Made by a program: the position numbers and the translations under genes. DNA of 64,000 nt from Microbacterium sp. LWH7-1.2 (lineage in GTDB: Bacteria; Actinomycetota; Actinomycetes; Actinomycetales; Microbacteriaceae): assembly GCF_038397755.1 (NCBI RefSeq), contig NZ_CP151637.1, positions 1,984,001 to 2,048,000 of the forward strand, in the 5' to 3' direction. The notes below the pieces were generated by a model. That model made no database searches. It saw only the letters and a program-made list of their open reading frames with translations, and was not told the DNA's origin. How positions within the stretch are numbered: the stretch's first letter is position 1; each line of letters opens with the position of its first letter. This document shows positions 16,293-26,943 of the stretch, piece after piece.

Positions 16293-16868
16293 AGGCATCG
16301 ACGGCATCGGGGCGAGTCTGCGGGAGACTTTCTCGGCATCGAGGGGTTCGCGGATCGCGACCATGGCAAGCCCGCGAAGTGGGCGTGGCCCGGGAACGTC
16401 CCGTGAGCGCGCCGGCGATCCCTCCGGATCGCCGCGAGTCAGGCCGATGCCTTCGATCTGCTCGAGCTCGCGACGGAGCGGATGCGCGACGGACGTCCCT
16501 ATCGTGCCGATGCCCGCATACGGATCGCGTGTCGACGACATGGAACCCGCACAGCTCAAGCACCTCGCGCGACTTTGGGTTCGCGGATGAGTTAGCGCCG
16601 GAGGAGAGCCGCCGCGGGAGTGGCACGAGCGTCTGTAAGAAATCCGACCGTGGATCTTCTCACAGGGCGGACACTCGCCGCGATCTGGGAGTCGATCGGG
16701 TAATCGACGCCCTTCCCGCGACATCGGAGCCCTTGCCGCCTGACTCAGCGATGTCGGCCGTCTGGAGGCGCGACGAGGGATCGCACACATATCACCATGT
16801 CAAGAACAGGCCATCTTTCACTCTCACGTTCACGTAGGTTCGGGGCATCAGCTCTGTAGCGTCAATGC

Positions 16869-17711
16869 ATGCAGGCGCTGATGACCGATGGACGAGCCGC
16901 GTCCTCGCGTCGCTCGGCGTACTTCGTCTCCGACAGCACGGGCATCACGGCCGAAACCTTGGGCAACGCCCTGCTGGCGAACTTCCCGGGCTTCGCCTTC
17001 GTCCGGCACACCGTCCCGTTCGTCGACACTCCGGACGGCGCGGCGAACGTGGTGCGCGACATCGCGCGCGACGCCGACGCGGGTCTCGCTCCGATCGTCT
17101 TCACAACGACCAAAGATGCCGCGGTCAGCCGCACGCTCGCGGCCGCACCCGCCACCATCATCGATCTGCTCGGCGGGCACCTCACGGAGCTGGAGTGTGC
17201 GCTGGGGACGACAGCATCCGAGCAGCTCGGCCAGTTCCACACGCTCGGCGACACGACGCAGTACTTCGCCCGCATGCGGGCCGTCGAGTACGCGATCGAG
17301 CACGACGACGGGCAGAGCTCGCGGGCGCTCGACATCGCGGACGTGATCATCGTCGCGCCGAGCCGTTGCGGCAAGACGCCGACCACGATGTACCTCGCCC
17401 TCCAGTACGGACTCCTCGTCGCGAACTACCCGCTGACCGACGAGGACTTCCCGACCGACGGGCTGCCGCGCCTCGTCGCCCCCTACGCCGCGCGCTGCTT
17501 CGGCATCACGACCACGCCGCTGCGCCTGAGCCAGGTGCGGCACGAGCGCCGACCGGACTCGCGCTATTCGAGCCTCGCGCAGTGCACCCTCGAACTCCGC
17601 CGGGCCGAGGACCTCTATCGACGCAACCGCGTGCCGTTCCTCAACTCCTCGACGAAGAGCGTCGAGGAGATGTCCGCCGTGATCCTGCAAACCCTCAGAC
17701 TCCGCGCGTGA
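16869..17711 (+). CDS. ppsR: Pyruvate, water dikinase regulatory protein (PEP synthase regulatory protein)
   Basis: The gene encodes 280 residues of the DUF299 kinase/pyrophosphorylase family, which switches PEP synthase off by ADP-dependent Thr phosphorylation next to the catalytic His and on by phosphate-dependent dephosphorylation. Signatures: N-terminal YFVSDSTGITAETLGNALL, P-loop-like APSRCGKTPTTMYLALQYG at about 162-180, ANYPLTDEDFP, and C-terminal FLNSSTKSVEEMSAVIL. It sits 48 bp before ppsA on the same strand, the usual arrangement. Promoter: TAGCGT (16857-16862), 6 nt, then ATG 16869, a leaderless transcript; the overlapping ATG at 16865 is out of frame. Confidence 0.95.
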   Translation: MQALMTDGRAASSRRSAYFVSDSTGITAETLGNALLANFPGFAFVRHTVPFVDTPDGAANVVRDIARDADAGLAPIVFTTTKDAAVSRTLAAAPATIIDLLGGHLTELECALGTTASEQLGQFHTLGDTTQYFARMRAVEYAIEHDDGQSSRALDIADVIIVAPSRCGKTPTTMYLALQYGLLVANYPLTDEDFPTDGLPRLVAPYAARCFGITTTPLRLSQVRHERRPDSRYSSLAQCTLELRRAEDLYRRNRVPFLNSSTKSVEEMSAVILQTLRLRA

Positions 17712-17759
17712 TCCACCCTCAATCCAACCTGACCTGATCCCCTCACGAAGGAGAGCACT

Positions 17760-20165
<2,406 letters not shown>

Positions 20166-20357
20166 CGGTCGGCGAGAAGAAGCGCCTTAATAGCGGCAGC
20201 GTTGGGGTAATGACCGGATAGGCCTACTGGCAGAGACACGCATAGCGATCGCGGTCGCGCGCTCCCATGCCCGCTCGCTATGGGCCTCGTGCGGGCGATG
20301 CCCGAATGCGGATCCATCCCGGGTGCGCCTGCGCGCTGCGAGGAGCACGCTCGCGGC

Positions 20358-20737
20358 ATGAATGGAATACAGATTGGCTATGCCAGAGTCTCCACCGCCG
20401 ATCAGGACCTCACGTCACAGCGGGATGCGCTGCTGGGACTCGGGGTTCTCGATTCGAACATCTACGTCGATCACAGGCTAACGGGCACGAACCGCGCACG
20501 GCCCGGATTGAGAGAGGCGCTTGCCGCGGTTCGGGAAGGGGACACCCTCGTCGTGACGAAGCTTGATCGGCTCGCCCGGTCGGTGCGGGGATGGCCGTGG
20601 CCCGCGCGAAAGGACATCTGAAAGGCAAGCAGCCCAAACTGTCCGAGTTGTTCAACGTCTCGCGCGCCACCGTCTACCGCGAACTCCAGCGCCGGCGCGT
20701 GGCATTCCTCGCCGCCTGCGGCGTACATGTCTTCTGA
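20358..20737 (+). pseudogene. Serine resolvase with internal deletion
   Basis: From ATG 20358 the frame reads NGIQIGYARVSTADQDLTSQ with the catalytic Ser, then VDHRLTGTNRARPGLREAL and VVTKLDRLARSV. It then shifts frame at 20585-20590 straight into the C-terminal EGMAVARAKGHLKGKQPKLSELF and helix-turn-helix VSRATVYRELQRRRV. About 45-50 codons (the long helix with the DPVGRLMFN and EFE region seen in the copy at the left edge) are missing. In that other copy GGGATG occurs at both points where the gap would open and close, and GGGATG is what remains at the junction here, consistent with a deletion between short direct repeats. Non-functional. Confidence 0.85.
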
Positions 20738-20782
20738 CACCTGCCAATGCCGCGGCTACAGCCGCTGCCGTCGCAGCGGCCA

Positions 20783-20816
20783 GCGGCCCGCGGCCCGCGG
20801 CCGCGGCCGCGGCGCG
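20783..20816. repeat. GC-only low-complexity run
   Basis: A 34-bp run of only G and C made of overlapping GCGGCC/CCGCGG words just after the resolvase remnant and before the antitoxin gene. It may mark a replication-slippage-prone junction. Confidence 0.5.
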
Positions 20817-20822
20817 ATCCGA

Positions 20823-21081
20823 GTGACCCATTCACTGCGCGAAAGCCTGGAGTGAGTCCGAGCAGATCACGGCATGGGCAAACGAGGCCGAAGCCGGCTA
20901 CGACGTAGACGCTCTCAAGCGCCGCGGACGCGGACGCCCAGGGCGGGGAGCGGAGCCCGCACAAGTGGTCGCGCTCCGTCTGACCGCCGACGAACTCGCC
21001 GCCCTTGACGCCCGTGCCGCCCGAGAACACAAGTCACGATCGGAGTTGATCCGCGAGGCGATCGCCGCGTACGCGGCGTGA
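20823..21081 (+). pseudogene. Ribbon-helix-helix antitoxin with apparent frameshift
   Basis: The main frame, up to TGA 21079-21081, reads SESEQITAWANEAEAGYDVD, ALKRRGRGRPGRGAEPAQVV, ALRLTADELAALDARAAREH, KSRSELIREAIAAYAA: an acidic N-terminal half with a CopG/RHH-like C-terminal DNA-binding motif, the layout of type II antitoxins. It contains no ATG, GTG or TTG after its in-frame stop at 20824. The missing N-terminus, MTHSLRESLE, is present one frame away from GTG 20823 and runs into TGA at 20853. A single-base indel near 20850 would restore a 10+80-residue protein. The downstream toxin gene overlaps its stop codon. Confidence 0.7.
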
Positions 21082-21317
21082 ACATCCACGACGCCGCCCT
21101 CAAGGACGGAATCGCGCCAGACGACATCCGGCAAGCGGCCTCCTGGCCACTATGGATTGAAGACCTCGACGAAGACTCTCCCGCGCGCCAGCTGCGACTC
21201 GGCTTCGACACACAAGGGCGCCTGCTCGAGACCGTCGTCCTCGTCTTCGACAGCGGCAACGAGCTCGTGATCCACGCCATGAAGGCGCGCCCAAAGATGC
21301 TCAACCTCCTGCCCTGA
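21078..21317 (+). CDS. Putative type II toxin partner of the RHH antitoxin
   Basis: The gene encodes 79 residues starting (GTG 21078) MNIHDAALKDGIAPDDIRQA, then ASWPLWIEDLDEDSPARQLR and TVVLVFDSGNELVIHAMKARPKMLNLLP. The GTGA overlap with the antitoxin stop implies translational coupling. The compact all-in-one domain with HAMKARPK at the C-terminus resembles BrnT-like and related toxins that follow an RHH antitoxin in Actinobacteria; the exact family and target are not established by sequence. The frame is intact although the antitoxin frame is broken, which is unusual for a live pair. Confidence 0.65.
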   Translation: MNIHDAALKDGIAPDDIRQAASWPLWIEDLDEDSPARQLRLGFDTQGRLLETVVLVFDSGNELVIHAMKARPKMLNLLP

Positions 21318-21589
21318 GATCCCGCCGACACCAACGTCGCACCGGCCGCCGAGAGCCCGTCACGGCCCCCAACCGGGCATTGCACGCACGCGGACCGGCT
21401 ACCGTGCGAACGACTGGGTGAGGCGACGAGCGTGGGATGCTCGTGCTCGCGAGAATGTCGCCAGAATCGACGAGGGCGATGATCGTCGGGCCGAACCCTG
21501 TGCCGACGAGTGTTGCTGCGGGACACTATTGCCAAGGCGCAGTTGCGCGCATTGCTTGACAGCTCCAGGGCGAAAGGGGAGCGCGTGAG

Positions 21590-22269
21590 ATGGACAGCGT
21601 GCAGATCGATGCCGACTCCAGCTCTGCCCCAGATCTACCGCGCCCGGCAGAGCTGAGTATCCTCCTGGCGCGCTCCTCGGTGTCACCTGGGCCGCCGGTT
21701 TCCGGGCCTTCATGGCGGAGATCGCAGGCCCGGAGTCTACGTTCGGCTGGTACGCGACCTTCGTCGCCGTGCTCGGCGGCGCAGGAGTCGTCGGCGGGCT
21801 GCTGGGCTGGGCGGACCAAATCCGGCGCACGGGCGGTCGGCTGCACTGGCGGTAGCTCGCCTTGTCGCCGCTCATCCTGGGCCTCCTTCCCCTCACGGTG
21901 CCGGGGACCCTCGCAGCGCTCTCGCAGGGCATCGGCACGGCCGGGATGGCCGTCGCGCTCATCGCCATCGGCCTCGGTTACGGCCTCGGCGGCCGGGGAC
22001 GCACCTGGCGCCGCGTCGTCATCGGCGTCTTCTCAGCTCTGGCGGCGGTCGCCCTGGTGGCCTTCACCCCGGTAATCAGCGAGGGGCGGATCTCGTTCAC
22101 CGATCCGCGCGGCGCATGGGCGGGAACACTTGCACTGGGCTCCATCCTGGCGCTCGGTCTCGCGACGTCGATCCCGTTCAGACCGGTGCTCCCTTTGAGC
22201 CGATCTGCCGGTGTGCCGCCCACCATGTCCACGGACCCTTCGCCGAGCTCAGCGCGATCGAACGATTGA
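21590..22269 (+). pseudogene. Polytopic membrane protein, frameshifted and interrupted by a stop
   Basis: ATG 21590 starts MDSVQIDADSSSAPDLPRPA. The continuation PPGALLGVTWAAGFRAFMAE, FGWYATFVAVLGGAGVVGGL, LGWADQIRRTGGRLHWR is in another frame (shift near 21650) and ends at TAG 21853-21855. Directly after the TAG the same frame continues with LALSPLILGLLPLTVPGTLA and two or three further hydrophobic segments to 22269. Two independent lesions in one gene mean it is a pseudogene of a 4-5 helix membrane protein; family unknown. Confidence 0.75.
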
Positions 22270-22349
22270 GACGGTCAAAGTTTCGGCCTGGCCCACAGTC
22301 CTCCGTCAATGCGGAGGGTCAACTGGCGCCTTGCGCTTCAGAACTCTCA

Positions 22350-23198
22350 TCACCGCGATACGATCCCCGCGATGATCAGTCCGAGCGCCAGGCCGAACAA
22401 GCCCGAGAGCGCTGTGTCGACGATCCACACCACAACCGGCCCGAGCGATTCCACCGCATGCGTGGCGGCGTGCAGCAGATTGTACGGGCCCGCCCAGAAG
22501 GTCTGCGCCAGATTCGCGATCACCAAATGGCCGCCGACCCAGAGCATGGCCACCGTGCCGATAACGCTGATGATGCGGAACACCGTGGGCATGGAGCGCA
22601 CGATCCACTCACCGGTGGCGCGAACCCGGCCGACCGAACTCTGCGCCATTCCTAGTCCGACGTCGTCGATCTTCACCAGCAGCGCAACGGCGCCGTACAC
22701 GAGCAGCGTCATAGCGAGAGCGATCACGGACAGAACGCCGAACGTCATCCACAACCCGAAATCACGGTCGAGACTTGCCAGCGCGATCAGCATGATCTCC
22801 GTGCTCAGGATGAGGTCTGTGCGGATCGCACCGAACACGAGCCTGCGTTCGTCCCGCGGTTCGTCCTGACCGGGTCCATGGTGGGCTCCGAACCACTCCA
22901 TGACCTTCTCAGCGCCTTCGAAACAGAGGTACGAGCCTCCCACAATGAGCAGCCACGGCAGCACCCACGGTGCGAACGCGGTGAGCAGCAGAGCGAGGGG
23001 GATGATGATGATGAATTTGTTGACCAGACTTCCGAGTGCGATCTTCCCCACAATCGGCAACTCGCGTGCGGGAGTGACTCCCTGCACGTACTGCGGAGTG
23101 ACGGCCGCGTCATCGATCACCACGCCGGCGGTCTTCGCGCTGGCTTTGACGGCGGCGGTGAGGATGTCGTCCACGACTGCGAGCAAACCGACCGACAT
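22350..23198 (-). CDS. DUF808 family membrane protein
   Basis: The gene encodes 282 residues from ATG 23198 (minus strand, GGAGG upstream). It starts SVGLLAVVDDILTAAVKASA and has KTAGVVIDDAAVTPQYVQG and ARELPIVGKIALGSLVNK, the fingerprint of DUF808 proteins. At least six transmembrane segments follow (FIIIIPLALLLTAFAPWVLPW, IMLIALASL, FGVLSVIALAMTLLVYGAVALL, VFRIISVIGTVAMLWVGGHLV and the C-terminal VVWIVDTALSGLFGLALGLII). The family is widespread in bacteria; its substrate is unknown. It is intact and chromosomal in character, unlike its decayed neighbours. Confidence 0.9.
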   Translation of the reverse strand: MSVGLLAVVDDILTAAVKASAKTAGVVIDDAAVTPQYVQGVTPARELPIVGKIALGSLVNKFIIIIPLALLLTAFAPWVLPWLLIVGGSYLCFEGAEKVMEWFGAHHGPGQDEPRDERRLVFGAIRTDLILSTEIMLIALASLDRDFGLWMTFGVLSVIALAMTLLVYGAVALLVKIDDVGLGMAQSSVGRVRATGEWIVRSMPTVFRIISVIGTVAMLWVGGHLVIANLAQTFWAGPYNLLHAATHAVESLGPVVVWIVDTALSGLFGLALGLIIAGIVSR

Positions 23199-23363
23199 GC
23201 TCAAACCTCCGCGCTGGACCTCCGACGCGCGGGCGCGCGCCGATCGGACTTCATGCACGCTAATGCAGCCTCGCCGCCTCGACAAACGGGTTGCGTTCAG
23301 GCGACCACTCCCTGAGCTTTCAGGCGCCACGGCCCGAACGCATGACCGGCCCACTGCGATGCT

Positions 23364-23741
23364 CTAACCATGGGGAACCAAGTCGGCTTCGCGGGAGCGC
23401 TCATTTTGCCGCGATCGTGGGCTGCCGAGGTCACCTTTCGACGCCCATCTGGCCAACCCAAGGCCTCGGAGCGCGATGGGGCCGATGGTGACAGTTGTGG
23501 TGGCGCTGAAGATCTTCTGTTCCGGACTCGTGTCGAATCGCTCCGCATCGGCGGCCGCGATGGGACGAAGCTGGTGCAGAGCCTGCAGTCTCAGGTTCAG
23601 CGAGTCGCCGCGGCTCTCGGCGACGAACCGCCACACGTCACCGGCGTCCTCTGCCTTCTCGAAGCCGACTGGCCTCTCATCGGCGGCTCGTTCACGGTCG
23701 ATGGTGTGCACTCTTGTGGCCCCGCCTGCTGTCAAGCGCAT
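23364..23741 (-). CDS. Possible hypothetical protein
   Basis: A 125-codon minus-strand frame from ATG 23741 with roughly 75 percent GC in third positions and a helical stretch AAADAERFDTSPEQKIF. There is no recognised family, no ribosome binding site and no partner gene. It could equally be the remains of a longer gene or a chance frame within a decayed area. Confidence 0.3.
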   Translation of the reverse strand: MRLTAGGATRVHTIDRERAADERPVGFEKAEDAGDVWRFVAESRGDSLNLRLQALHQLRPIAAADAERFDTSPEQKIFSATTTVTIGPIALRGLGLARWASKGDLGSPRSRQNERSREADLVPHG

Positions 23742-23849
23742 AGTTGAAGCACCACCGCAGAATGTCGAGGTCGGCCGCATCCACACCCGCCTTGCGACGG
23801 CTTCCCGAGCGCCTGACCAGAGGCCTGCGACGTTCGCTATGGTGCTGAG

Positions 23850-24081
23850 GTGCTTCCCCCAGACACCGCGGGAGTTCGTTTTCGCGAGATGCTGCCGACC
23901 GACATCGATGACATGGCTGACCTCGTGGGAGATCCCGAAGTGATGCGGTTCTACCCCGGACCGAAGACTCGCGAGCAAGCCGCGGCCTGGATCGCATGGA
24001 ACCAACGCAACTACGCAGAGCACGGTCACGGGCTCTGGATCATCGAGACGCACGAGGGCGACTTCGTCGGGGACTGCGTGG
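23850..24081 (+). pseudogene. GNAT acetyltransferase, 5' fragment
   Basis: From about ATG 23850: AGVRFREMLPTDIDDMADLV, GDPEVMRFYPGPKTREQAAA, WIAWNQRNYAEHGHGLWIIE, THEGDFVGDCV. This is the N-terminal half of a RimJ/L-like GNAT N-acetyltransferase (motifs C, D and the first strand of A). The acetyl-CoA-binding second half is missing; at 24081 the reading frame passes into an unrelated gene fragment. As it stands it cannot bind acetyl-CoA. Confidence 0.75.
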
Positions 24082-24384
24082 TTCCGGAGCAGGGCCGACC
24101 AGCAGGCGTGGCGAGAGCGGTACCCGGCGAAGCTGGAATTCCGACCGCAGGAGATTCGGGGATGCGGTGATCTCTGGATCGCGGAGGGACTGCTGAGCTA
24201 CGACGGAAGTGACCCGCTCCATTTCGTGAAGATCATCCACTTCAGAGGCGAACGGGTCGACCGCGAAACGCTCTACTTCGCTGAACCGTTTCCTGCGCCC
24301 GACTGGCGTCAACCATGGACCGCTCCCGGGCCCAGGCCGAGTCGACAGGACGATCTCCCTGCGCGCATCTCGGGCGGGCAGTGA
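24082..24384 (+). pseudogene. SnoaL/NTF2-like protein, 3' fragment
   Basis: In a shifted frame from 24082: FRSRADQQAWRERYPAKLEF, EIRGCGDLWIAEGLLSYDGS, DPLHFVKIIHFRGERVDRET, LYFAEPFPAPDWRQPW. This is the C-terminal part of a SnoaL-like/NTF2-fold protein; its N-terminal helices are missing. It abuts the GNAT fragment without any gap, so one deletion has fused two truncated genes out of frame. Confidence 0.75.
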
Positions 24385-24429
24385 CACACCAGGCATCGAC
24401 GTCGGCCGTCGACTCTTCACGGAGTCCGC

Positions 24430-25143
24430 TCAGCGGCGCACGACATCCCCCGAGCCCGACACGCGCACGTCGGTGCTCGGATCACCGGAGTACGTGACGC
24501 GGCCGCTGCCGGAAAGGTCGACCGACAGGCTGTCGCTCGCCGAGATATCCACCTCGCCCGACCCGGAGAGGGTGACGACGGCGTCCTGCGCCTCGAGCTG
24601 TTCAGCGTCGACGTTGCCGCTGCCCTCAAGGTCGATGGATAGCTCGGCGGCCGAGCCCGTCAAGGTGACGTCGCCCGACCCCGAGATGCGCACCTCGACA
24701 CGATCGGCCGCCAGGCCCGACCAGTCGACGTCGCCCGAGCCATCGATATCGAGCTGCACTGTGCCGTCCGCCGAGACCGTCGCTTCGACATCGCCCGAGC
24801 CGTTCAGTTCGATCAGCTCCAACCGTCGCAGGGTCAGGTCGTAGCGCACGTCGCCCATCCCCATCGTGAAGCCGGGCGCGGAGTCCAGCACGAGGGTGTC
24901 GCCGTCCACGGCGGACGTGAGACGGTCGATCGCCCCCTCCGGCGCGTGCACCGTCAGCGCCGGCTCGCCCTCCGAGACGACAAGATCACCGGATGTCTCG
25001 AGCACCACGTGCGACACGTCGCTGATGTCTCGCTCCTCAGAGGTCATCGGCCCGACCGGGATCATCATCGAGCACCCCGACAGGGCGACCACCGACGCCG
25101 CTATCACGACGGCGCTGAGGCGGCGGCATCCGTGTGCGTTCAC
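24430..25143 (-). CDS. GIN-domain (DUF2807) lipoprotein
   Basis: The gene encodes 237 residues from GTG 25143 (AAGGAG upstream). Signal peptide with basic start, hydrophobic VVIAASVVALS and lipobox SGC anchors it outside the membrane. Residues about 40-237 are repeated parallel-beta turns with recurring G-S-G-D units (ELNGSGDVEATVSADG, DIDGSGDVDWSG, ISGSGDVTLTG, LEGSGNVDAEQ, LSGSGEVDISA, VSGSGDVVRR), the right-handed beta-helix of DUF2807/putative autotransporter-adhesin-head domains. Often found with envelope-stress genes; function here unknown. It is the first well-kept gene after the decayed accessory region. Confidence 0.9.
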   Translation of the reverse strand: MNAHGCRRLSAVVIAASVVALSGCSMMIPVGPMTSEERDISDVSHVVLETSGDLVVSEGEPALTVHAPEGAIDRLTSAVDGDTLVLDSAPGFTMGMGDVRYDLTLRRLELIELNGSGDVEATVSADGTVQLDIDGSGDVDWSGLAADRVEVRISGSGDVTLTGSAAELSIDLEGSGNVDAEQLEAQDAVVTLSGSGEVDISASDSLSVDLSGSGRVTYSGDPSTDVRVSGSGDVVRR

Positions 25144-25357
25144 CGGTCGCTCCTTCCGCGATCGAAGGTGTGCCGTGAGATCTACGGTGGCCCTCGACTG
25201 CCCTCGCCAATAGGGGGCGAAGCCGCGAAACTTTGAGCGCCCCAGCCACACCCGCTGTCACCATGATGGAAGACCGAACGCGCCGGTGCCACCCCTCCGG
25301 AGTCACCCGACGCACTGACGAACGATGCGGCCGACGCGCCCAGCGCGGTTTGCAGGT

Positions 25358-26035
25358 TTACCGGTGCGCGCGGCGAGACGAGGCTTCCGCAGAGCGGCGG
25401 GTTGCGGCATCCGTCTTCTTCCGTCGATCGCGAACGGCCCCGCCGACCGACACCGCGGCGTAGAGGAAGAGCGAGCCGGCGACGACCGCCAGCACGATGG
25501 CGCGGTTCGAGCCGTTCAGCACGTTGTTCACCCAGCCGAGCAGCGGCAGGCTGTACCAGAGCGTGCCGCGGATCTGCACGGGGTTCACCGGCGCAGGGTC
25601 GAGCGTGTCGTTGTTGTCACCCTTCGTGATGAAGGTCAGCTCGCCGTCGGCGTAGGTCTTCGACACCACGCGGTGGCTCACCACGGCCGCCTCGCCCGAG
25701 CTGATCTGATACGTGATGACGTCGCCGACGCGGATCTCGTCCACCGGCGTCGGGCGGATGACGACGAGCGTTCCGGGCGGCAGGCCGGGCTCCATCGACT
25801 GGGTGAGCACCGTCATCGCACTGCCGCCGATGACGGCGGGCAGGCCGACCACGGCGACCGCGACTCCGAGCAGCAGCACGAGGATCGACGCGCTGACCGA
25901 GACGGCGAGGTAGTGCAGCAGGCTCTGTCCCTCGTCACCACGGCGGGCGTCGGCGCGACGGGTTCTGCGCGACGACGGCTCGGCCGCGCCGAGCGTCGGG
26001 AGGGTGGTCGTCGACACGGGAGTGGAGAGGGTCAT
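25358..26035 (-). CDS. Signal peptidase I, SipW type
   Basis: The gene encodes 225 residues. N-terminal cytoplasmic tail, transmembrane helix at about 43-65, a periplasm-side catalytic domain, and a second helix at about 179-201. Catalytic Ser80 lies in QSMEPGLPPGT and His121 in VVSHRVV, with GDNND at 139-143: this is the Ser/His (ER-type) subclass rather than Ser/Lys. In Bacillus, SipW processes TasA-type fibre proteins. Last gene of an operon with three secreted-protein genes upstream; its ATG overlaps the stop of the preceding gene (ATGA), so expression is coupled. Its natural substrates are likely those neighbours. Confidence 0.93.
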   Translation of the reverse strand: MTLSTPVSTTTLPTLGAAEPSSRRTRRADARRGDEGQSLLHYLAVSVSASILVLLLGVAVAVVGLPAVIGGSAMTVLTQSMEPGLPPGTLVVIRPTPVDEIRVGDVITYQISSGEAAVVSHRVVSKTYADGELTFITKGDNNDTLDPAPVNPVQIRGTLWYSLPLLGWVNNVLNGSNRAIVLAVVAGSLFLYAAVSVGGAVRDRRKKTDAATRRSAEASSRRAHR

Positions 26036-26943
26036 GGCATCACGCATTCGTACTTGATGTTGGAGTTGCCGACGGCGGTCCGCCGTACCAGGAGGGTGGA
26101 GCTGTCGGACGAGACGGTGCCCGCCGCGGTCTTCTCGGTGGCGACGATGCGGAGCTCGTGGACGCCGTCCGCCGCGATGTCGGTGGCACCCAGAACGACG
26201 GACAGGGTGGCGGCGCTGGAACTCAGTTCCTTCACGACGACGTTCGCGGTGTCGACCACGCGGTACTGCAGGGTCGCGCCCGCGCCGCGGTTCGTGGGGG
26301 CGGTCCAGCTCAGCTGCACCCCGTGCGGCGGCGCCTGCACGCAGCTCGGAGCGCCCGCGGCGGCGAGACCGTAAACCGACTGGGTGAAGACGGCGGTCGT
26401 CGCGGTGGTGGTCCAGCTCGTGCCGACGACACCCGTCACGGCGAAGGTCGCCGTCACGGCCTGCCCCGCCATCGACGAAACGCTCTGCGCGTCGAGCTGC
26501 GTGGCGACGCACACCACCACGGATGCCCCGGGGGCGAGCGTGCGCGCCGCGGCCGGCAGAGCGGGCGCGGCGTTGGCGAGGGTCGTGTTCTCTGCCGTGC
26601 TCGGGGCGGTGGTCCCGCAGGCGCTGCCGGTCCACAGGCGCAGCGCGATCTTGTCGGCGAGGGCCGGGCTGCTGCCCGCGCCGAGCTGGGTGGCGAGCGT
26701 GTACGACAGCGGCGCCCCACCGGTGTTGGCGATCGTCAGCTGGCCGGCCGCCGGGGTGCTCGTGTCGGCACGGTAGGTCGTGGTGAGCCCGCCCGTGAGC
26801 TGCACCGTGGTGGCGACCGTGGTGGACGAGACGGATGCCGTCACCGGCGCGCTCGCCATCCACGCGGCGGCCGCGCCGCCCGCGCCGCCGAGCACCGCGA
26901 GGGTGACGAGCGCGGCGATCGGGCCGAGCAGGCGGCGGATCAT
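26032..26943 (-). CDS. Secreted protein of the SipW operon
   Basis: The gene encodes 303 residues starting MIRRLLGPIAALVTLAVLGG, then AGGAAAAWMASAPVTASV, an atypical signal sequence with Ala-rich end, followed by a Ser/Thr/Ala-rich body (TTVATTVQLTGGLTTTYRAD) and a fibronectin-like C-terminal segment (GVQLSWTAPTNRGAGATLQYRVVDT ... RIVATEKTAAGTVSSDS). Six Cys in total. Its ATG overlaps the stop of the upstream gene and its stop overlaps sipW. Probable surface protein, processed by SipW and possibly attached or assembled with the two smaller proteins. Confidence 0.75.
   Translation of the reverse strand: MIRRLLGPIAALVTLAVLGGAGGAAAAWMASAPVTASVSSTTVATTVQLTGGLTTTYRADTSTPAAGQLTIANTGGAPLSYTLATQLGAGSSPALADKIALRLWTGSACGTTAPSTAENTTLANAAPALPAAARTLAPGASVVVCVATQLDAQSVSSMAGQAVTATFAVTGVVGTSWTTTATTAVFTQSVYGLAAAGAPSCVQAPPHGVQLSWTAPTNRGAGATLQYRVVDTANVVVKELSSSAATLSVVLGATDIAADGVHELRIVATEKTAAGTVSSDSSTLLVRRTAVGNSNIKYECVMP

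Larger units (their letters stand above)
15761..16868. other. 1.1-kb stretch without an intact gene
   Basis: No open frame here has a recognisable family. Between about 16310 and 16590 short protein-like stretches appear in one plus frame (DFLGIEGFADRDHGKPAKWA, then after a TGA, SQADAFDLLELATERMRDGR). This may be a decayed gene, but no family could be named. Two strong hairpins lie here, at 16116-16160 and 16273-16292. The right end holds the leaderless promoter of ppsR (TAGCGT 16857-16862). Confidence 0.4.

Noticed and set aside
16263..16790. 175-codon minus-strand frame in the gene-free region
   Set aside because: No ribosome binding site, no family, and codon third positions not enriched for GC; only short protein-like pieces are seen in the opposite strand.
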